From Ruminococcus sp. (GTDB lineage Bacteria > Bacillota > Clostridia > Oscillospirales > Ruminococcaceae): a DNA stretch of 64,000 nucleotides. The notes below the pieces were generated by a model that worked only from the letters and a program-made list of their open reading frames with translations, searched no databases and was not told the origin of the DNA. The stretch spans positions 1 through 64,000 of the forward strand of contig JAFVFL010000020.1 of the NCBI GenBank assembly GCA_017475555.1. The letters are read 5' to 3'. Position numbers and translations under genes: made by a program. Below are positions 21,562-30,922 of the stretch, one piece after another (position 1 is the first letter of the stretch; the number at the start of each line of letters is the position of its first letter).

Positions 21562-23997
21562 TCAGCCTGCAAGTGGGAGATCGCTCTGTGCTATCTCGCC
21601 TGCCTCAACACGGAGTATCGTTATAGCGTCTGTACCTGTAAGACCTGATGAACCATCGCAGTCAGCGTTGGTCTCGCCCTGAGGTGTAAGCGGGTACTTA
21701 GTGCCGTTTGCAAGATTCTGGAGAACTGCAACTGCATCTGCCATATTTATCTTGCCGTCCTCGTTTGCATCGCCGTACTTAGTCTCTGTAGTACCTGTAG
21801 TTGTAGGCTCGATGTAACCAGCGTCAACGCCGCTTACAGTGAACACAACCTTTACGCTCTCTGTAACGTCTGTCTTGCTCGGCAGGTCAGCAACGTTCGG
21901 CTTAGTCCAGTCGTTGTGGAGGTAAAGTCTTGTAACGCCGCTTCCGCCCTCGTAGTATCTTGTATTGACAGCGTCCTCAGAAGCTGCATAGTCTGTGAGC
22001 TGAACGCCGTCGATCCATACCTCGTCGATAGTTGCAGTGAGAGTTGTGAATGTGTCGGTCGTGAATGTCTTTATGCCCTCTACAGGCTCGATAACTACTG
22101 CAAGGAACTGTACTGTATCTGTACCGCCCTCAGTAAGATCCCACTCAACGGTGTACTGTCCGTCGCCTGTTACAGCTGCGGTCTTCTGACCAGCTGCGTC
22201 CTCAAGGCTCCATGACTGCTCCTTGCCGAGCTGACCGATGAAGTAAGCATTGCCCTTTGCACCTGTTACAGGCTCAACCTCTGTTGATGTGGTAGTTGTT
22301 GAGACTTCACCGCCTGCTGTTGTAGCAGCTGTAGTTGTGGTAACAGGGTCAGACTCGCCGATATCGTCAACGTAGATGTAGTCGCTGAAAATTACAGTAA
22401 CATCGCCGTACTTGTGGCTTACCTTTGCCTCCTCGGCAGCCTTCTCACTCTCATCTGACGGTGAAGGATCTACCCAATTCCACCAGTTCTCGATCTTGAG
22501 ATAGTCCATATCGAGCGTGCAGCCTTTAAAAACAGCTCCGGAGTCGTCCGTGATATCAGTTGCTGCCGGTATCTCAACAGATGCCTGTGTTCCGTCCTTT
22601 TCAAAGTAATACGTGGACGAAGACCAGTGTGTGTCATTGTCCGAGTCAACAACGTTGTACTGAACAGCACCGCCTGCACCGTAGGTATCAGCGTATGTTC
22701 CGCTGTATGCCAGAGAATAGTCGATAAGCACGTTGTTTACTGTAACGCCGAGCTCCTTGTAGGGCTTGAGGTCGATAAGAAGTGAGCCGTCAGACTCAGT
22801 TATGTCAGATACGCTGAAGGTTATACGGTCAACCTTCTTCTTTCCGTCAACGCTCGTATTTCCGGAAGCGTTTGCGAATATAGCCTGGATATCGCTGTCA
22901 TACCATGAGAGTGTCTTTCTGTTGAAGTAAGCCATATCTCCTGTGCCGTCATCGCCGCCGACAGACATATCCCAGAGTACCGGGCACATACCCTCCTTGC
23001 CGAGTGCGTAGTTTGCAACCTCGGTGAGGAACTTGATCATAGAGCTCTTGTCCTTTGCACCCTTTGTGCTTGTGTCAACGCCGTACTCACCGATGATTAC
23101 CGGGATACCGTTCTTTATGAACTTTGTCTCAAGGCTGTCAAGATGATTCTCAAGCTTTGTATAGTCATCTGATGTGCCCCATGTCTCTCTGTGTCCCCAT
23201 GTGGACTCAGTAGTAGCCACGCAGAATGTTGACGGCTCATAGTAGTGAACGGAAACAGCTATCATGTTAGCTGAATCGGTCGGAGCGGAGAAGCTGCTGT
23301 CAAGAGCCTTGTCAGTGTTGTTGCTCTGAGCCTCAACGAGCAGGAGACGCTTTGCGTTGTTTCCGCCTGTAGCTCTTACAGCGTCAACGAATGCCTGGTT
23401 GAGAGTCATCATTGTGGAGTTGTCAAGATCCTCCTCGTTCATGCCCTCAAATACAAGGTGCTGGTCGTAGTCCTTGAAATAATTTGCGATATTTGTCCAG
23501 AGGTTAGCGAACTTTGTCTTTGCACCGGTACCGTTTATCCAGCCTGACTGATTGCTGCCGCCCTCATCGTGGTGGGTATTGATTATAGCATACATATCAT
23601 TGTTGATGCAGTAGTCAACTACCTCCTTGATACGTGCGAGCCACTCAGAATTTGGAGTACCATCGCTTGATATCATCTGCTGCCATGTTATCGGTATACG
23701 TACAGTAGTGAAGCCAGACTTCTTTATCTCCTTTATCATGGCCTCAGTGGTGACCGGGTTATGCCATGCAGTCTCGATAGCCTCGGGGGTGAGCGGTGTA
23801 GTCCATGTGTTTGCGGAATCAAAGCTGTTGCCGAGATTCCAGCCCTGTCCCATAGCCTCAACGAGCTGTACAGCTGTGAGGTCAGCCGCATCTGCATTGA
23901 CATATGCAGTTCCGAAGCCGGGGACGAGTGCAGTTGCAGCGACAACTGAGGCAGAAGCAGCTGCAAGCACTTTTCTCATGCCTGTGAATTTCTTCAT
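21562..23997 (-). CDS. Secreted GH5 endoglucanase with two beta-sandwich modules and C-terminal dockerin
   Basis: 811 residues from the ATG at 23997 (AAAGGAG ten bases upstream; the TTG at 24006 is too close to it). Signal peptide, about 1-37. GH5 catalytic domain, about 40-375: GWNLGNSFD, RIPITWQ, INTHHDEGG, FEGMNEEDLDN (acid/base Glu about 188) and IIGEYGVDTS (nucleophile Glu about 304). A beta-sandwich module (about 385-540) is rich in Trp (YLKIENWWNW) and suggests a CBM. A Thr/Ser linker (VTTTTAATTAGG) leads to a second module (about 575-725). The type I dockerin (about 740-811) has loops DANEDGKINMAD and a Gly/Ser-altered DCDGSSGLTGTD. It should cut beta-1,4-glucan within the cellulosome. 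Confidence 0.93.
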   Translation of the reverse strand: MKKFTGMRKVLAAASASVVAATALVPGFGTAYVNADAADLTAVQLVEAMGQGWNLGNSFDSANTWTTPLTPEAIETAWHNPVTTEAMIKEIKKSGFTTVRIPITWQQMISSDGTPNSEWLARIKEVVDYCINNDMYAIINTHHDEGGSNQSGWINGTGAKTKFANLWTNIANYFKDYDQHLVFEGMNEEDLDNSTMMTLNQAFVDAVRATGGNNAKRLLLVEAQSNNTDKALDSSFSAPTDSANMIAVSVHYYEPSTFCVATTESTWGHRETWGTSDDYTKLENHLDSLETKFIKNGIPVIIGEYGVDTSTKGAKDKSSMIKFLTEVANYALGKEGMCPVLWDMSVGGDDGTGDMAYFNRKTLSWYDSDIQAIFANASGNTSVDGKKKVDRITFSVSDITESDGSLLIDLKPYKELGVTVNNVLIDYSLAYSGTYADTYGAGGAVQYNVVDSDNDTHWSSSTYYFEKDGTQASVEIPAATDITDDSGAVFKGCTLDMDYLKIENWWNWVDPSPSDESEKAAEEAKVSHKYGDVTVIFSDYIYVDDIGESDPVTTTTAATTAGGEVSTTTTSTEVEPVTGAKGNAYFIGQLGKEQSWSLEDAAGQKTAAVTGDGQYTVEWDLTEGGTDTVQFLAVVIEPVEGIKTFTTDTFTTLTATIDEVWIDGVQLTDYAASEDAVNTRYYEGGSGVTRLYLHNDWTKPNVADLPSKTDVTESVKVVFTVSGVDAGYIEPTTTGTTETKYGDANEDGKINMADAVAVLQNLANGTKYPLTPQGETNADCDGSSGLTGTDAITILRVEAGEIAQSDLPLAG

Positions 23998-24102
23998 GTT
24001 TATCAAACTCCTTTTCTATAAGACAGGCTGTATTATAGTCGATATCCCTGGCTGAGTGCCTATTTCAGCCGCAGGCTCCATGCCTATCCTATTATTACTT
24101 TT

Positions 24103-24131
24103 ACTTTACCACAAAATGAACGAAATGTCAA
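24103..24131 (-). promoter_or_regulatory. Promoter of the GH5 cellulase gene
   Basis: Minus strand: TTGACA (24131-24126), 17-bp spacer, TAAAGT (24108-24103). Confidence 0.75.
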
Positions 24132-24221
24132 CAGGTAACATTAAATTTATACATTGTATTAAATAATTTGGTGAACACGTACACTGCACCAGCGGCGGTT
24201 TTGTGCTCAATTTACAAAAAG

Positions 24222-24258
24222 TAAACTCCGCTGCGAGAGAGACCGCAAGCGGAGTTTA
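24222..24258 (-). terminator. Terminator of the TetR gene
   Basis: TAAACTCCGCT (24222-24232) pairs with AGCGGAGTTTA (24248-24258); on the minus strand the stem is followed by CTTTTTG. Confidence 0.8.
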
Positions 24259-24280
24259 ACAAAGTTTGAATTGATTTATT

Positions 24281-24901
24281 TTATTTATCATCACTGACAT
24301 CGAGCCTGTGCTGACGTACTATCATGCGTATCGAATTGTAAAGATAGGGCTTGAGCTGCTCGATACTGCACGGCTCACTGTAAAGTATCGCAGAATAGCT
24401 CGTCGAGGAGACAAGCTCAATAATGAGGAACATCATTATCTCCGGGTCCCTGAAATCATACGGTGCTTCCTCAAGCAGCTGGTAGTACACATCGCTGAAA
24501 TTCACGTCGCCCTCTGCGGACGGTGCTGTTATGGCACTCTTGAACACGCCCCAGCTCAGATTCTTGGAAATGAAGTTCAGCAGCGACTTATCTGCATTGA
24601 GCTGGTCGATTATGTTGCCGATGACCCGGACGAGTTTGTCCTCAAAGCTGAGGGTGTCTATCTCACCTGCAAGCTCATCGAGTGCCGCCGTGAAAAGCTG
24701 GCTGGTCTTATGTGCGATAAGGCGGTTGCGGATATCATACTTGTCCTTGAAATAGAGATAGAACGTACCCTTTGCAACGCCCGCCTTGTCGGCAATATCG
24801 GAAATAGAGGTCTTGCTGAAGCCCTTTGTCGTGAAGAACTCAAATGCAGTACGGAGCAGCGAGGACTCCTTCAGCTGCTTGTTTACATCGACCTTACCCA
24901 T
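24281..24901 (-). CDS. TetR-family repressor, probable regulator of the divergent MMPL exporter
   Basis: 206 residues from the ATG at 24901, preceded by GAAAGGAGCC. The N-terminal helix-turn-helix is typical: TAFEFFTTKGFSKTS, then ISDIADKAGVAKGTFYLYFKDKYDI. The C-terminal half is helical and would form the ligand and dimer domain. It is divergent from the exporter, with three copies of TGAC-N5-GTCA in the shared region, so it very likely represses the exporter and responds to a hydrophobic ligand. The ligand is unknown. Confidence 0.92.
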   Translation of the reverse strand: MGKVDVNKQLKESSLLRTAFEFFTTKGFSKTSISDIADKAGVAKGTFYLYFKDKYDIRNRLIAHKTSQLFTAALDELAGEIDTLSFEDKLVRVIGNIIDQLNADKSLLNFISKNLSWGVFKSAITAPSAEGDVNFSDVYYQLLEEAPYDFRDPEIMMFLIIELVSSTSYSAILYSEPCSIEQLKPYLYNSIRMIVRQHRLDVSDDK

Positions 24902-24932
24902 AGAACAGGCTCCTTTCAAATATTCTACCATT

Positions 24933-24961
24933 ATTATAATCCATAAACCGGTCTGTGTCAA
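24933..24961 (-). promoter_or_regulatory. Promoter of the TetR gene
   Basis: Minus strand: TTGACA (24961-24956), 17-bp spacer, TATAAT (24938-24933). One TGAC-N5-GTCA site lies 11 bp upstream of its -35. Confidence 0.85.
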
Positions 24962-24972
24962 GCTTGTAAAAA

Positions 24973-25073
24973 TGACCATTAGTCACAATCACTTTGCCCG
25001 GATTTTTATGCAGACATACGAAATTATGACTATAGGTCAGTTTACTTGCTGCAACAATATTGACTTTCGGTCA
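24973..25073. promoter_or_regulatory. Three TetR-type operators TGAC-N5-GTCA
   Basis: Copies at 24973-24985 (centre CATTA), 25027-25039 (centre TATAG) and 25061-25073 (centre TTTCG). All arms are identical. The third covers the -35 box of the exporter promoter and the first lies just upstream of the tetR promoter, as expected for dual control. Confidence 0.8.
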
Positions 25074-25088
25074 TTTTTGGATTATAAT
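25060..25088 (+). promoter_or_regulatory. Promoter of the MMPL exporter operon
   Basis: TTGACT (25060-25065), 17-bp spacer, TATAAT (25083-25088). The -35 is embedded in the third operator copy. Confidence 0.85.
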
Positions 25089-25138
25089 GTTATCCGAAGC
25101 CAATGAGAAAGATAATAGGGCTTGAAAGGAATGATACG

Positions 25139-27250
25139 ATGCTTAAATTCGGAGAATTTATCGTAAAGCACAAGATACTGATACTCCTTGTCGGCGTGCT
25201 GCTCATCATACCGGCTGCGATAGGGTATATCAATACAAGAGTGAATTACGATATCCTGTCATATCTGCCAAAGGACATCAACACTATGGTCGGGCAGGAT
25301 ATATTGAAGGAGGATTTCGGTCAGGGCGGCTTCTCGCTCGTTATGGTCGAGGGCATGACTGATAAGGAGGTCGCTGATACGGCGAAGAGGATAGAGGAGG
25401 TAGACCACGTTGCGAGCGTCCTCTGCTGGCAGTCTATGACAGACCTCAATATCCCGGCGGAAATACTCCCGGATAACATATACGACTTCTTCAACAAGGG
25501 CGATACAACTATGATGGCGGTATTCTTCGACGATACTACATCAGCTGACGGCACTCTTGCGGCGATAGATACCATGCGTGAGATAACCTCGGAGCAGTGC
25601 TTCATCAGCGGAATGAGTGCCATAACAGGCGATATGAAGCACCTTTCAGACAGCGAGTCGATAATCTACGCTATAATCGCAGTTATCCTCACGAGCATAG
25701 TTCTCGTGCTTGCAATGGATTCGTTCCTGATACCGGTATTCTTCATGCTGAGCATCGGTCTTGCGATAGTCTGGAACCTCGGTACTAATTTCGTTATGGG
25801 CGAGATATCGTTCCTGACTCAGGCACTTGCACTTGTATTGCAGCTCGGTGTGACTATGGATTACTCGATATTCCTCTGGCACAGCTACAAGGAGCAGCAG
25901 GAGCATTTTTCCGACAGGAATGAGGCAATGGCTCATGCGATAGCCGGTACTATAGTATCGGTCGTCAGCAGCTCCGTAACGACTGTAGCCGGATTCCTTG
26001 CGATGTGCTTTATGAGCTTCACGCTCGGTCTTGACCTCGGGATCGTAATGGCAAAGGGCGTTGTCTGCGGCGTTATCGCCTGCGTAACGGTACTCCCGGC
26101 GATGATACTTATATTCGACAGGGCGATAGAGCGTACCTCCCACAAGGATCTTCTCCCGGCATTTTCAAGGACGGCAGCATTCATCACAAAGCATACAGGG
26201 GTATTCCTTACGGCGGCTGTAGTCCTCCTGATACCGGCTGTATACGGCAACAGCAATTATGATGTATATTACAAGCTCGACAGCACTCTTCCGGCTGACC
26301 TTGAAAGCGTTATCGCAAATACAAAGCTTGAAGAGGATTTCAATATGAACAGCACCCATATCCTCATGGTAAAGTCGGATATGGACGCAAAGTCAGCCAC
26401 GAACATGATGAACGAGATAAAGAGCGTTGACGGAGTGAAGCTCACTCTCGGCTTTAATTCTCTCGTAGGCCCGGCGATACCGGAGGAGGTGATCCCGGAC
26501 TCAGTAAAAAGCGTGCTCAAAAGCGACGACTGGCAGCTGATAATGATAGGCTCTGAGTATCCTGTGGCATCTGATGAGGTGAATCAGCAGGTCACAAGGA
26601 TAAACGATATCGTTGAAAAATACGATGAGGGAGCAATGCTGATAGGTGAAGCCCCGGCGACCAAAGACCTTATCGAGATAACCAACCGGGATTTCAAGGT
26701 CGTGAGCATACTTTCGATTGCGGCGATATTCCTTATAATCGCCCTTACCTTCAAGTCTGTATCTCTTCCGGTCATACTCGTTGCGGTCATAGAGCTTGCA
26801 ATTATGATAAACTTAGGACTTGCGTACTTTATGAATACTGAGCTGCCGTTCATAGCATCGGTAGTTATCGGAACCATTCAGCTCGGAGCTACTGTCGATT
26901 ATGCGATACTCATGACAACAAGATACCGGACTGAAAGAAGCTCAGGCAAGGACAAGAGAGAGTCAGTATCCATAGCACTCAGCTCCTCGATAAAGTCCAT
27001 AATCACATCTGCACTCGGCTTCTTTGCGGCAACCGTCGGAGTTGCGGCGTACTCAGAGATAGGGCTTATCTCCTCGCTCTGTGTACTACTCTGCCGGGGT
27101 GCATTGATATCAATGGTGATAGTTGTAACAGTCCTTCCGTCAATGTTCATGGTATTTGACGGGGTGATATGCAGAACGTCCTCGGGATTTCTGCCAAAGG
27201 ATAAAACAGATAAAGGGAACAAAAGAAATAAAATAGCATTTAATCACTGA
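25139..27250 (+). CDS. RND-superfamily MMPL/HAE3-type exporter
   Basis: 703 residues from the ATG at 25139 (GAAAGGAATGATACG upstream). It consists of two similar halves, each with one helix, an extracytoplasmic loop of about 130-150 residues, and five helices. The helix-4 and helix-10 motifs are GVTMDYSIFLWHSYKEQ and GATVDYAILMTTRYRTERS, whose Asp and Tyr residues carry the proton relay in MMPL proteins. It should export lipids or hydrophobic compounds using the proton gradient. The TetR gene and the LxxG-repeat protein next to it form a recurrent firmicute trio. Confidence 0.93.
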   Translation: MLKFGEFIVKHKILILLVGVLLIIPAAIGYINTRVNYDILSYLPKDINTMVGQDILKEDFGQGGFSLVMVEGMTDKEVADTAKRIEEVDHVASVLCWQSMTDLNIPAEILPDNIYDFFNKGDTTMMAVFFDDTTSADGTLAAIDTMREITSEQCFISGMSAITGDMKHLSDSESIIYAIIAVILTSIVLVLAMDSFLIPVFFMLSIGLAIVWNLGTNFVMGEISFLTQALALVLQLGVTMDYSIFLWHSYKEQQEHFSDRNEAMAHAIAGTIVSVVSSSVTTVAGFLAMCFMSFTLGLDLGIVMAKGVVCGVIACVTVLPAMILIFDRAIERTSHKDLLPAFSRTAAFITKHTGVFLTAAVVLLIPAVYGNSNYDVYYKLDSTLPADLESVIANTKLEEDFNMNSTHILMVKSDMDAKSATNMMNEIKSVDGVKLTLGFNSLVGPAIPEEVIPDSVKSVLKSDDWQLIMIGSEYPVASDEVNQQVTRINDIVEKYDEGAMLIGEAPATKDLIEITNRDFKVVSILSIAAIFLIIALTFKSVSLPVILVAVIELAIMINLGLAYFMNTELPFIASVVIGTIQLGATVDYAILMTTRYRTERSSGKDKRESVSIALSSSIKSIITSALGFFAATVGVAAYSEIGLISSLCVLLCRGALISMVIVVTVLPSMFMVFDGVICRTSSGFLPKDKTDKGNKRNKIAFNH

Positions 27251-27273
27251 GCGTCACGAAAGGAAGCGTTGGT

Positions 27274-30200
27274 ATGAAAAATTATAAGAGGATAATAGCA
27301 GCAGCGGCTGCGATCGCCATATCCGCAGGAGCTACCGGCTCTATAGCAATAGCAAAGGGAGCACATAATGACAAGGTGCAGACCGGAGGTGCAGGCGGAG
27401 ATACACAGAGGTCTGCCGCACAGAGACAGGCAGCACAGGGAAGTGCGAGCAAGGACGAGACTGTATATGTCCTGTGCAGCGATGATTCGTCAGTGAAGAA
27501 CGTTATCGTGAGCGACTGGCTGAAGAATACAGGTGCTCTGACGAGCCTTTCGGATATATCGAGCCTTACGGATATCGTCAATGTAAAGGGCGACGAGGCG
27601 TTCGCTCAGTCCGGCGATACCCTCGACTGGTCTGCGGCAGGAAATGACATCTACTACAGGGGCACGACCGATAAGCAGCTCCCGGTGGACGTAAGGATCA
27701 CCTATCTGCTTGACGGAAAGGAGATATCCCCGGACGCCCTCGCCGGAAAGAGCGGTCATGTTACGATACGCTATGAGTATACCAATAACCAGAGGGTGAC
27801 AAAGACTATAAACGGCGAAGATGTCGATATGTACGTGCCATTCATGGCAGTGAGCGCGGCAGTTTTCGATTCTGACAGATTCCTCAACGTTGAGGTCACA
27901 AACGGCAAAGTCATATCCGACGGCGGCAGGGTGATCGCTGTAGGTCTTGGCTTCCCCGGACTGAACGAAAGCCTCGGACTTGACGAGATCGAGCAGCTCG
28001 ATGCAGAGCTGCCGGAAAGCTTCGAGATAAACGCCGATGTTACCGATTTCAGCATGAACACCTCTGTAACTGTTGTATCGAATGAGCTTTTTTCAAATAC
28101 CGATATCAGTGATGATATGGACTTCGGTGAGCTTACTGACAAGCTCCGTGAGCTTGAGGACGGGGCAGATCAGCTCATGGACGGAGCTGCAAAGCTATAT
28201 GACGGAGTCAGTGAGCTTTATGACAAGTCCGGTGACCTTACAGACGGGATAGACCAGCTCGTTTCGGGAGCATCAAAGCTCAGCAGCGGTGCAAATGACC
28301 TGAGCGGCGGTGCAGTAAAGCTGACTGACGGAGCAAAGACACTTTCCGATTCTACGGGTACTCTCGTGAACGGGATAGCCTCTGCTAAGGACGGCTCTGC
28401 ACAGCTTGCGGACGGACTTGGTACTCTCAACGACAGTGCCGGTGTGCTCGCAGACGGAGCTGCACAGCTTGATAACGGTGCAGGAGAGCTGAACAGCGGC
28501 ATTTCCTCCGCAAAGGACGGCTCTGCACAGCTTACAGCAGGACTTGGTACTCTCAACGACAGTGCCGGTGTGCTCGCAGACGGAGCTGCACAGCTTGATA
28601 ACGGTGCAGGAGAGCTGAACAGCGGCATTTCCTCCGCAAAGGACGGCTCTGCACAGCTTACGGCAGGACTTGGTACACTGAATGACAGTGCCGGTGTACT
28701 CGCTGACGGAGCTGCACAGCTTGATAACGGTGCAGGAGAGCTGAACAGCGGCATTTCCTCCGCAAAGGACGGCTCTGCACAGCTCAGGGACGGACTTGGA
28801 AGGCTCGGCGAGGGTGCGTCTGCACTCACTGACGGAGCTTCAAGGCTCAATGACGGTGCTTCATCTCTGAGTGCAGGTCTTGCAGCTGCAAAATCAGGCT
28901 CGCAGGAGCTTCTTGACGGTATATCGCAGGTAAAGAACGGCTCTGCGGCACTTTCTGCCGGAGCGGATACGCTTACCTCAGGTGCAGGCTCACTCGCTGA
29001 CGGAAGTACACAGGTAAAGGACGGTGCGGCAGCGGTAAATTCCGGAATGGGTCAGCTTGCAGCCGGAGCAGAGACGATGAGCGGCTCTGCCGGACAGCTT
29101 GCGGCAGCGATAACCTACGCACACACCGGAGCTGATACCCTTTCTGAGGGAATAAGCTCTGCAAAGTCCGGAGCCGACGCTCTTGCAGGCGGTGCTTCAC
29201 AGCTTTCAGAGGGTGCAAGTGCTCTTTCTGACGGACTTGACACGGCAGCCGCTTCTCTTGATTCGACCATAGCTGCAAACGAGCAGCTCCTCACAGCTCT
29301 CACAGCAGCATATCAGGCAACTCCGACCGAGGAGCTTGCTGCGGCTGTAGCTACGCTCCAGCAGACAGTAGAGGCTCAGAAGCAGATAGCAGGCTCAATG
29401 AAGGACGGCGGACAGCTCAAGGACGGAGCTGCTGCACTCGCTGCCGGAGCACAGGAGGTTTCCGGCGGTCTTGGTCAGCTTTCTCAGGGGCTCAGTGCAG
29501 CCGAGAGCGGAGCGGCTTCTCTCAGTGAGGGGCTTGATACTCTCGATAACGGCGGTCAGGCACTCGCAGAGGGCGCGGTTCAGCTTTCAGCCTCCGCTTC
29601 TAAGCTCTCAGCAGGCACAGCTTCACTCTCAGAGGGTGCAGTGCAGCTTGACAACGGTATATCAGCACTTTCAACCGGCAGCACAGGCTTTGTAACAGGA
29701 CTCGGCAGCCTTGCAGACGGACTTGAAAGGCTCTACGCCGGAGCACAGGGACTTGACAACGGTCTTTCGCAGCTCTCAGCCGGTTCAGTAGAGCTGAGCA
29801 GCGGAACAGCTGAATTTTACGAGAATCTTCCTACTCTTACCGACGGTATCACACAGCTTTCAACAGGTGCGGACGCACTCGACAGCGGTCTTGCACAGCT
29901 TCTTGCCGGCTCAGGTGCATTAAAGGACGGCACCTCACAGCTTGCCGGAAGGATACCGGCACTCACCGGCGGAGCTTCACAGCTTTACGCAGGCTCACAG
30001 GCTCTTGATAACGGTCTCGCACAGCTTCTTACCGGCTCAGGTGCATTGAAGGACGGAACTTCACAGCTTGCCGGGAAGATACCGGCACTCACCGGCGGAG
30101 TTTCACAGCTTTACGCAGGCTCACAGGCTCTTGATAATGGTCTTGCACAGCTTCTTACCGGCTCAGGTGCATTGAAGGACGGCACTTCACAGCTTGCCGG

Positions 30201-30663
30201 AAATATCCCGGCACTTACCAGCGGTGTCTCACAGCTCTTCACCGGTGCGGGTTCGCTTGACAGCGGACTTTCCCAGCTGCTTTCAGGCGGCAGTCAGCTC
30301 TCGTCAGGAGCACAGACGCTCTATACCTCCATGCAGACGCTTTCAGACGGAGCAGCAGCTCTCAGCAGCGGTGCTAAGGAGCTGAGTGCAGGTACTGACA
30401 AGCTGGGTGACGGCAGCAGCAGGCTGATCGACGGCGTATCACAGCTGAAGGACGGTGCAAAGCAGCTTGACGACGGAATGAACAGATTCTATGACGAGGG
30501 TATCTCAAAGCTCACTGAGGCAGCAGATGAGATGCTCCCCGGTATCGCAGACAGATTCAGGGCAATACGTGAGGTATCTCAGGATTACAGCAGCTTCTCC
30601 GGAAAGTCTGATGATATGGACGGCAGCGTCCGGTTCATCTATATGTTTGACGGAACTGAATGA
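27274..30663 (+). CDS. Exported LxxG heptad-repeat protein (YhgE/Pip-associated type)
   Basis: 1,129 residues. A signal peptide (about 1-28) is followed by a mixed domain (about 50-275) and then more than 800 residues of heptads of the form LxDGAxx/LxxGxxx, the XXX-Leu-X-X-Gly repeat known from YhgE/Pip-like and MMPL-partner proteins. It likely forms an elongated helix or rod at the membrane or in the wall. No C-terminal membrane helix is visible, unlike YhgE itself. Two clusters of 126-bp near-identical DNA repeats lie inside. The ATG follows GAAAGGAAGCGTTGGT and lies 23 bp after the exporter stop, so the two are cotranscribed and probably act together. Confidence 0.88.
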   Translation: MKNYKRIIAAAAAIAISAGATGSIAIAKGAHNDKVQTGGAGGDTQRSAAQRQAAQGSASKDETVYVLCSDDSSVKNVIVSDWLKNTGALTSLSDISSLTDIVNVKGDEAFAQSGDTLDWSAAGNDIYYRGTTDKQLPVDVRITYLLDGKEISPDALAGKSGHVTIRYEYTNNQRVTKTINGEDVDMYVPFMAVSAAVFDSDRFLNVEVTNGKVISDGGRVIAVGLGFPGLNESLGLDEIEQLDAELPESFEINADVTDFSMNTSVTVVSNELFSNTDISDDMDFGELTDKLRELEDGADQLMDGAAKLYDGVSELYDKSGDLTDGIDQLVSGASKLSSGANDLSGGAVKLTDGAKTLSDSTGTLVNGIASAKDGSAQLADGLGTLNDSAGVLADGAAQLDNGAGELNSGISSAKDGSAQLTAGLGTLNDSAGVLADGAAQLDNGAGELNSGISSAKDGSAQLTAGLGTLNDSAGVLADGAAQLDNGAGELNSGISSAKDGSAQLRDGLGRLGEGASALTDGASRLNDGASSLSAGLAAAKSGSQELLDGISQVKNGSAALSAGADTLTSGAGSLADGSTQVKDGAAAVNSGMGQLAAGAETMSGSAGQLAAAITYAHTGADTLSEGISSAKSGADALAGGASQLSEGASALSDGLDTAAASLDSTIAANEQLLTALTAAYQATPTEELAAAVATLQQTVEAQKQIAGSMKDGGQLKDGAAALAAGAQEVSGGLGQLSQGLSAAESGAASLSEGLDTLDNGGQALAEGAVQLSASASKLSAGTASLSEGAVQLDNGISALSTGSTGFVTGLGSLADGLERLYAGAQGLDNGLSQLSAGSVELSSGTAEFYENLPTLTDGITQLSTGADALDSGLAQLLAGSGALKDGTSQLAGRIPALTGGASQLYAGSQALDNGLAQLLTGSGALKDGTSQLAGKIPALTGGVSQLYAGSQALDNGLAQLLTGSGALKDGTSQLAGNIPALTSGVSQLFTGAGSLDSGLSQLLSGGSQLSSGAQTLYTSMQTLSDGAAALSSGAKELSAGTDKLGDGSSRLIDGVSQLKDGAKQLDDGMNRFYDEGISKLTEAADEMLPGIADRFRAIREVSQDYSSFSGKSDDMDGSVRFIYMFDGTE
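28387..28764 (+). repeat. Three 126-bp tandem repeats, cluster A
   Basis: Units begin AAGGACGGCTCTGCACAGCT at 28387, 28513, 28639, with a fourth partial start at 28765. Each codes 42 residues, exactly six heptads. Copies 2 and 3 differ at few positions, pointing to recent slippage or recombination. Confidence 0.92.
29896..30273 (+). repeat. Three 126-bp tandem repeats, cluster B
   Basis: Units begin CAGCTTCTTRCCGGCTCAGG at 29896, 30022, 30148. The encoded 42-residue unit (AQLLxGSGALKDGTSQLAG onward) differs from cluster A but has the same six-heptad length. Confidence 0.9.
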
Positions 30664-30721
30664 AAAAAATCCAGACCGTGAATTTTGTCCGGACAAAGAT
30701 TCAAAAAAGCTATTATATGTA

Positions 30722-30783
30722 AGGGGACGCCCTCTCGTGCAGGGCGTCCCCTCTAAAAAAACAGTCCACCGGACTGTTTTTTT
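30722..30783. terminator. Double hairpin terminator after the LxxG-repeat gene
   Basis: First stem AGGGGACGCCCT/AGGGCGTCCCCT (30722-30752). Second stem AAAAAAACAGTCC/GGACTGTTTTTTT (30755-30783), with A and T runs that allow termination in both directions. Confidence 0.85.
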
Positions 30784-30810
30784 ATTCACCCCTTGCGGAG
30801 CGTTTTGTTA

Positions 30811-30881
30811 TGTGGGGCGCTGCCCCACACCCTGCCAGGAGCGCTGCCCCTGGACTCTGCCAAAGGACATTCGCCCTTTGG
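30811..30881. repeat. Hairpin-rich dispersed-repeat-like element
   Basis: Three consecutive hairpins: TGTGGGGC-GCT-GCCCCACA (30811-30829), CCAGGAGC-GCT-GCCCCTGG (30835-30853) and CCAAAGG/CCCTTTGG (30860-30881). Such GGGCGCTGCCCC units recur in many ruminococcal intergenic regions as I recall. Around it, TCCAGACCRTGAATTT occurs at 30670 and again at 30921. Confidence 0.6.
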
Positions 30882-30922
30882 AATCCCAAGCTTTTGACTC
30901 AAAGCACTTCTTTCTCCCTGTC

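Noticed and set aside
28218..28850. 210-codon antisense frame opposite the LxxG repeats
   Set aside because: Its Ser/Ala/Pro repeats are just the reverse reading of the heptad repeats, and it has no initiation signal.
28387..30273. Regular tandem repeats considered as a CRISPR array
   Set aside because: Units are 126 bp, contiguous, and in frame within a coding sequence, with no spacers and no cas genes.
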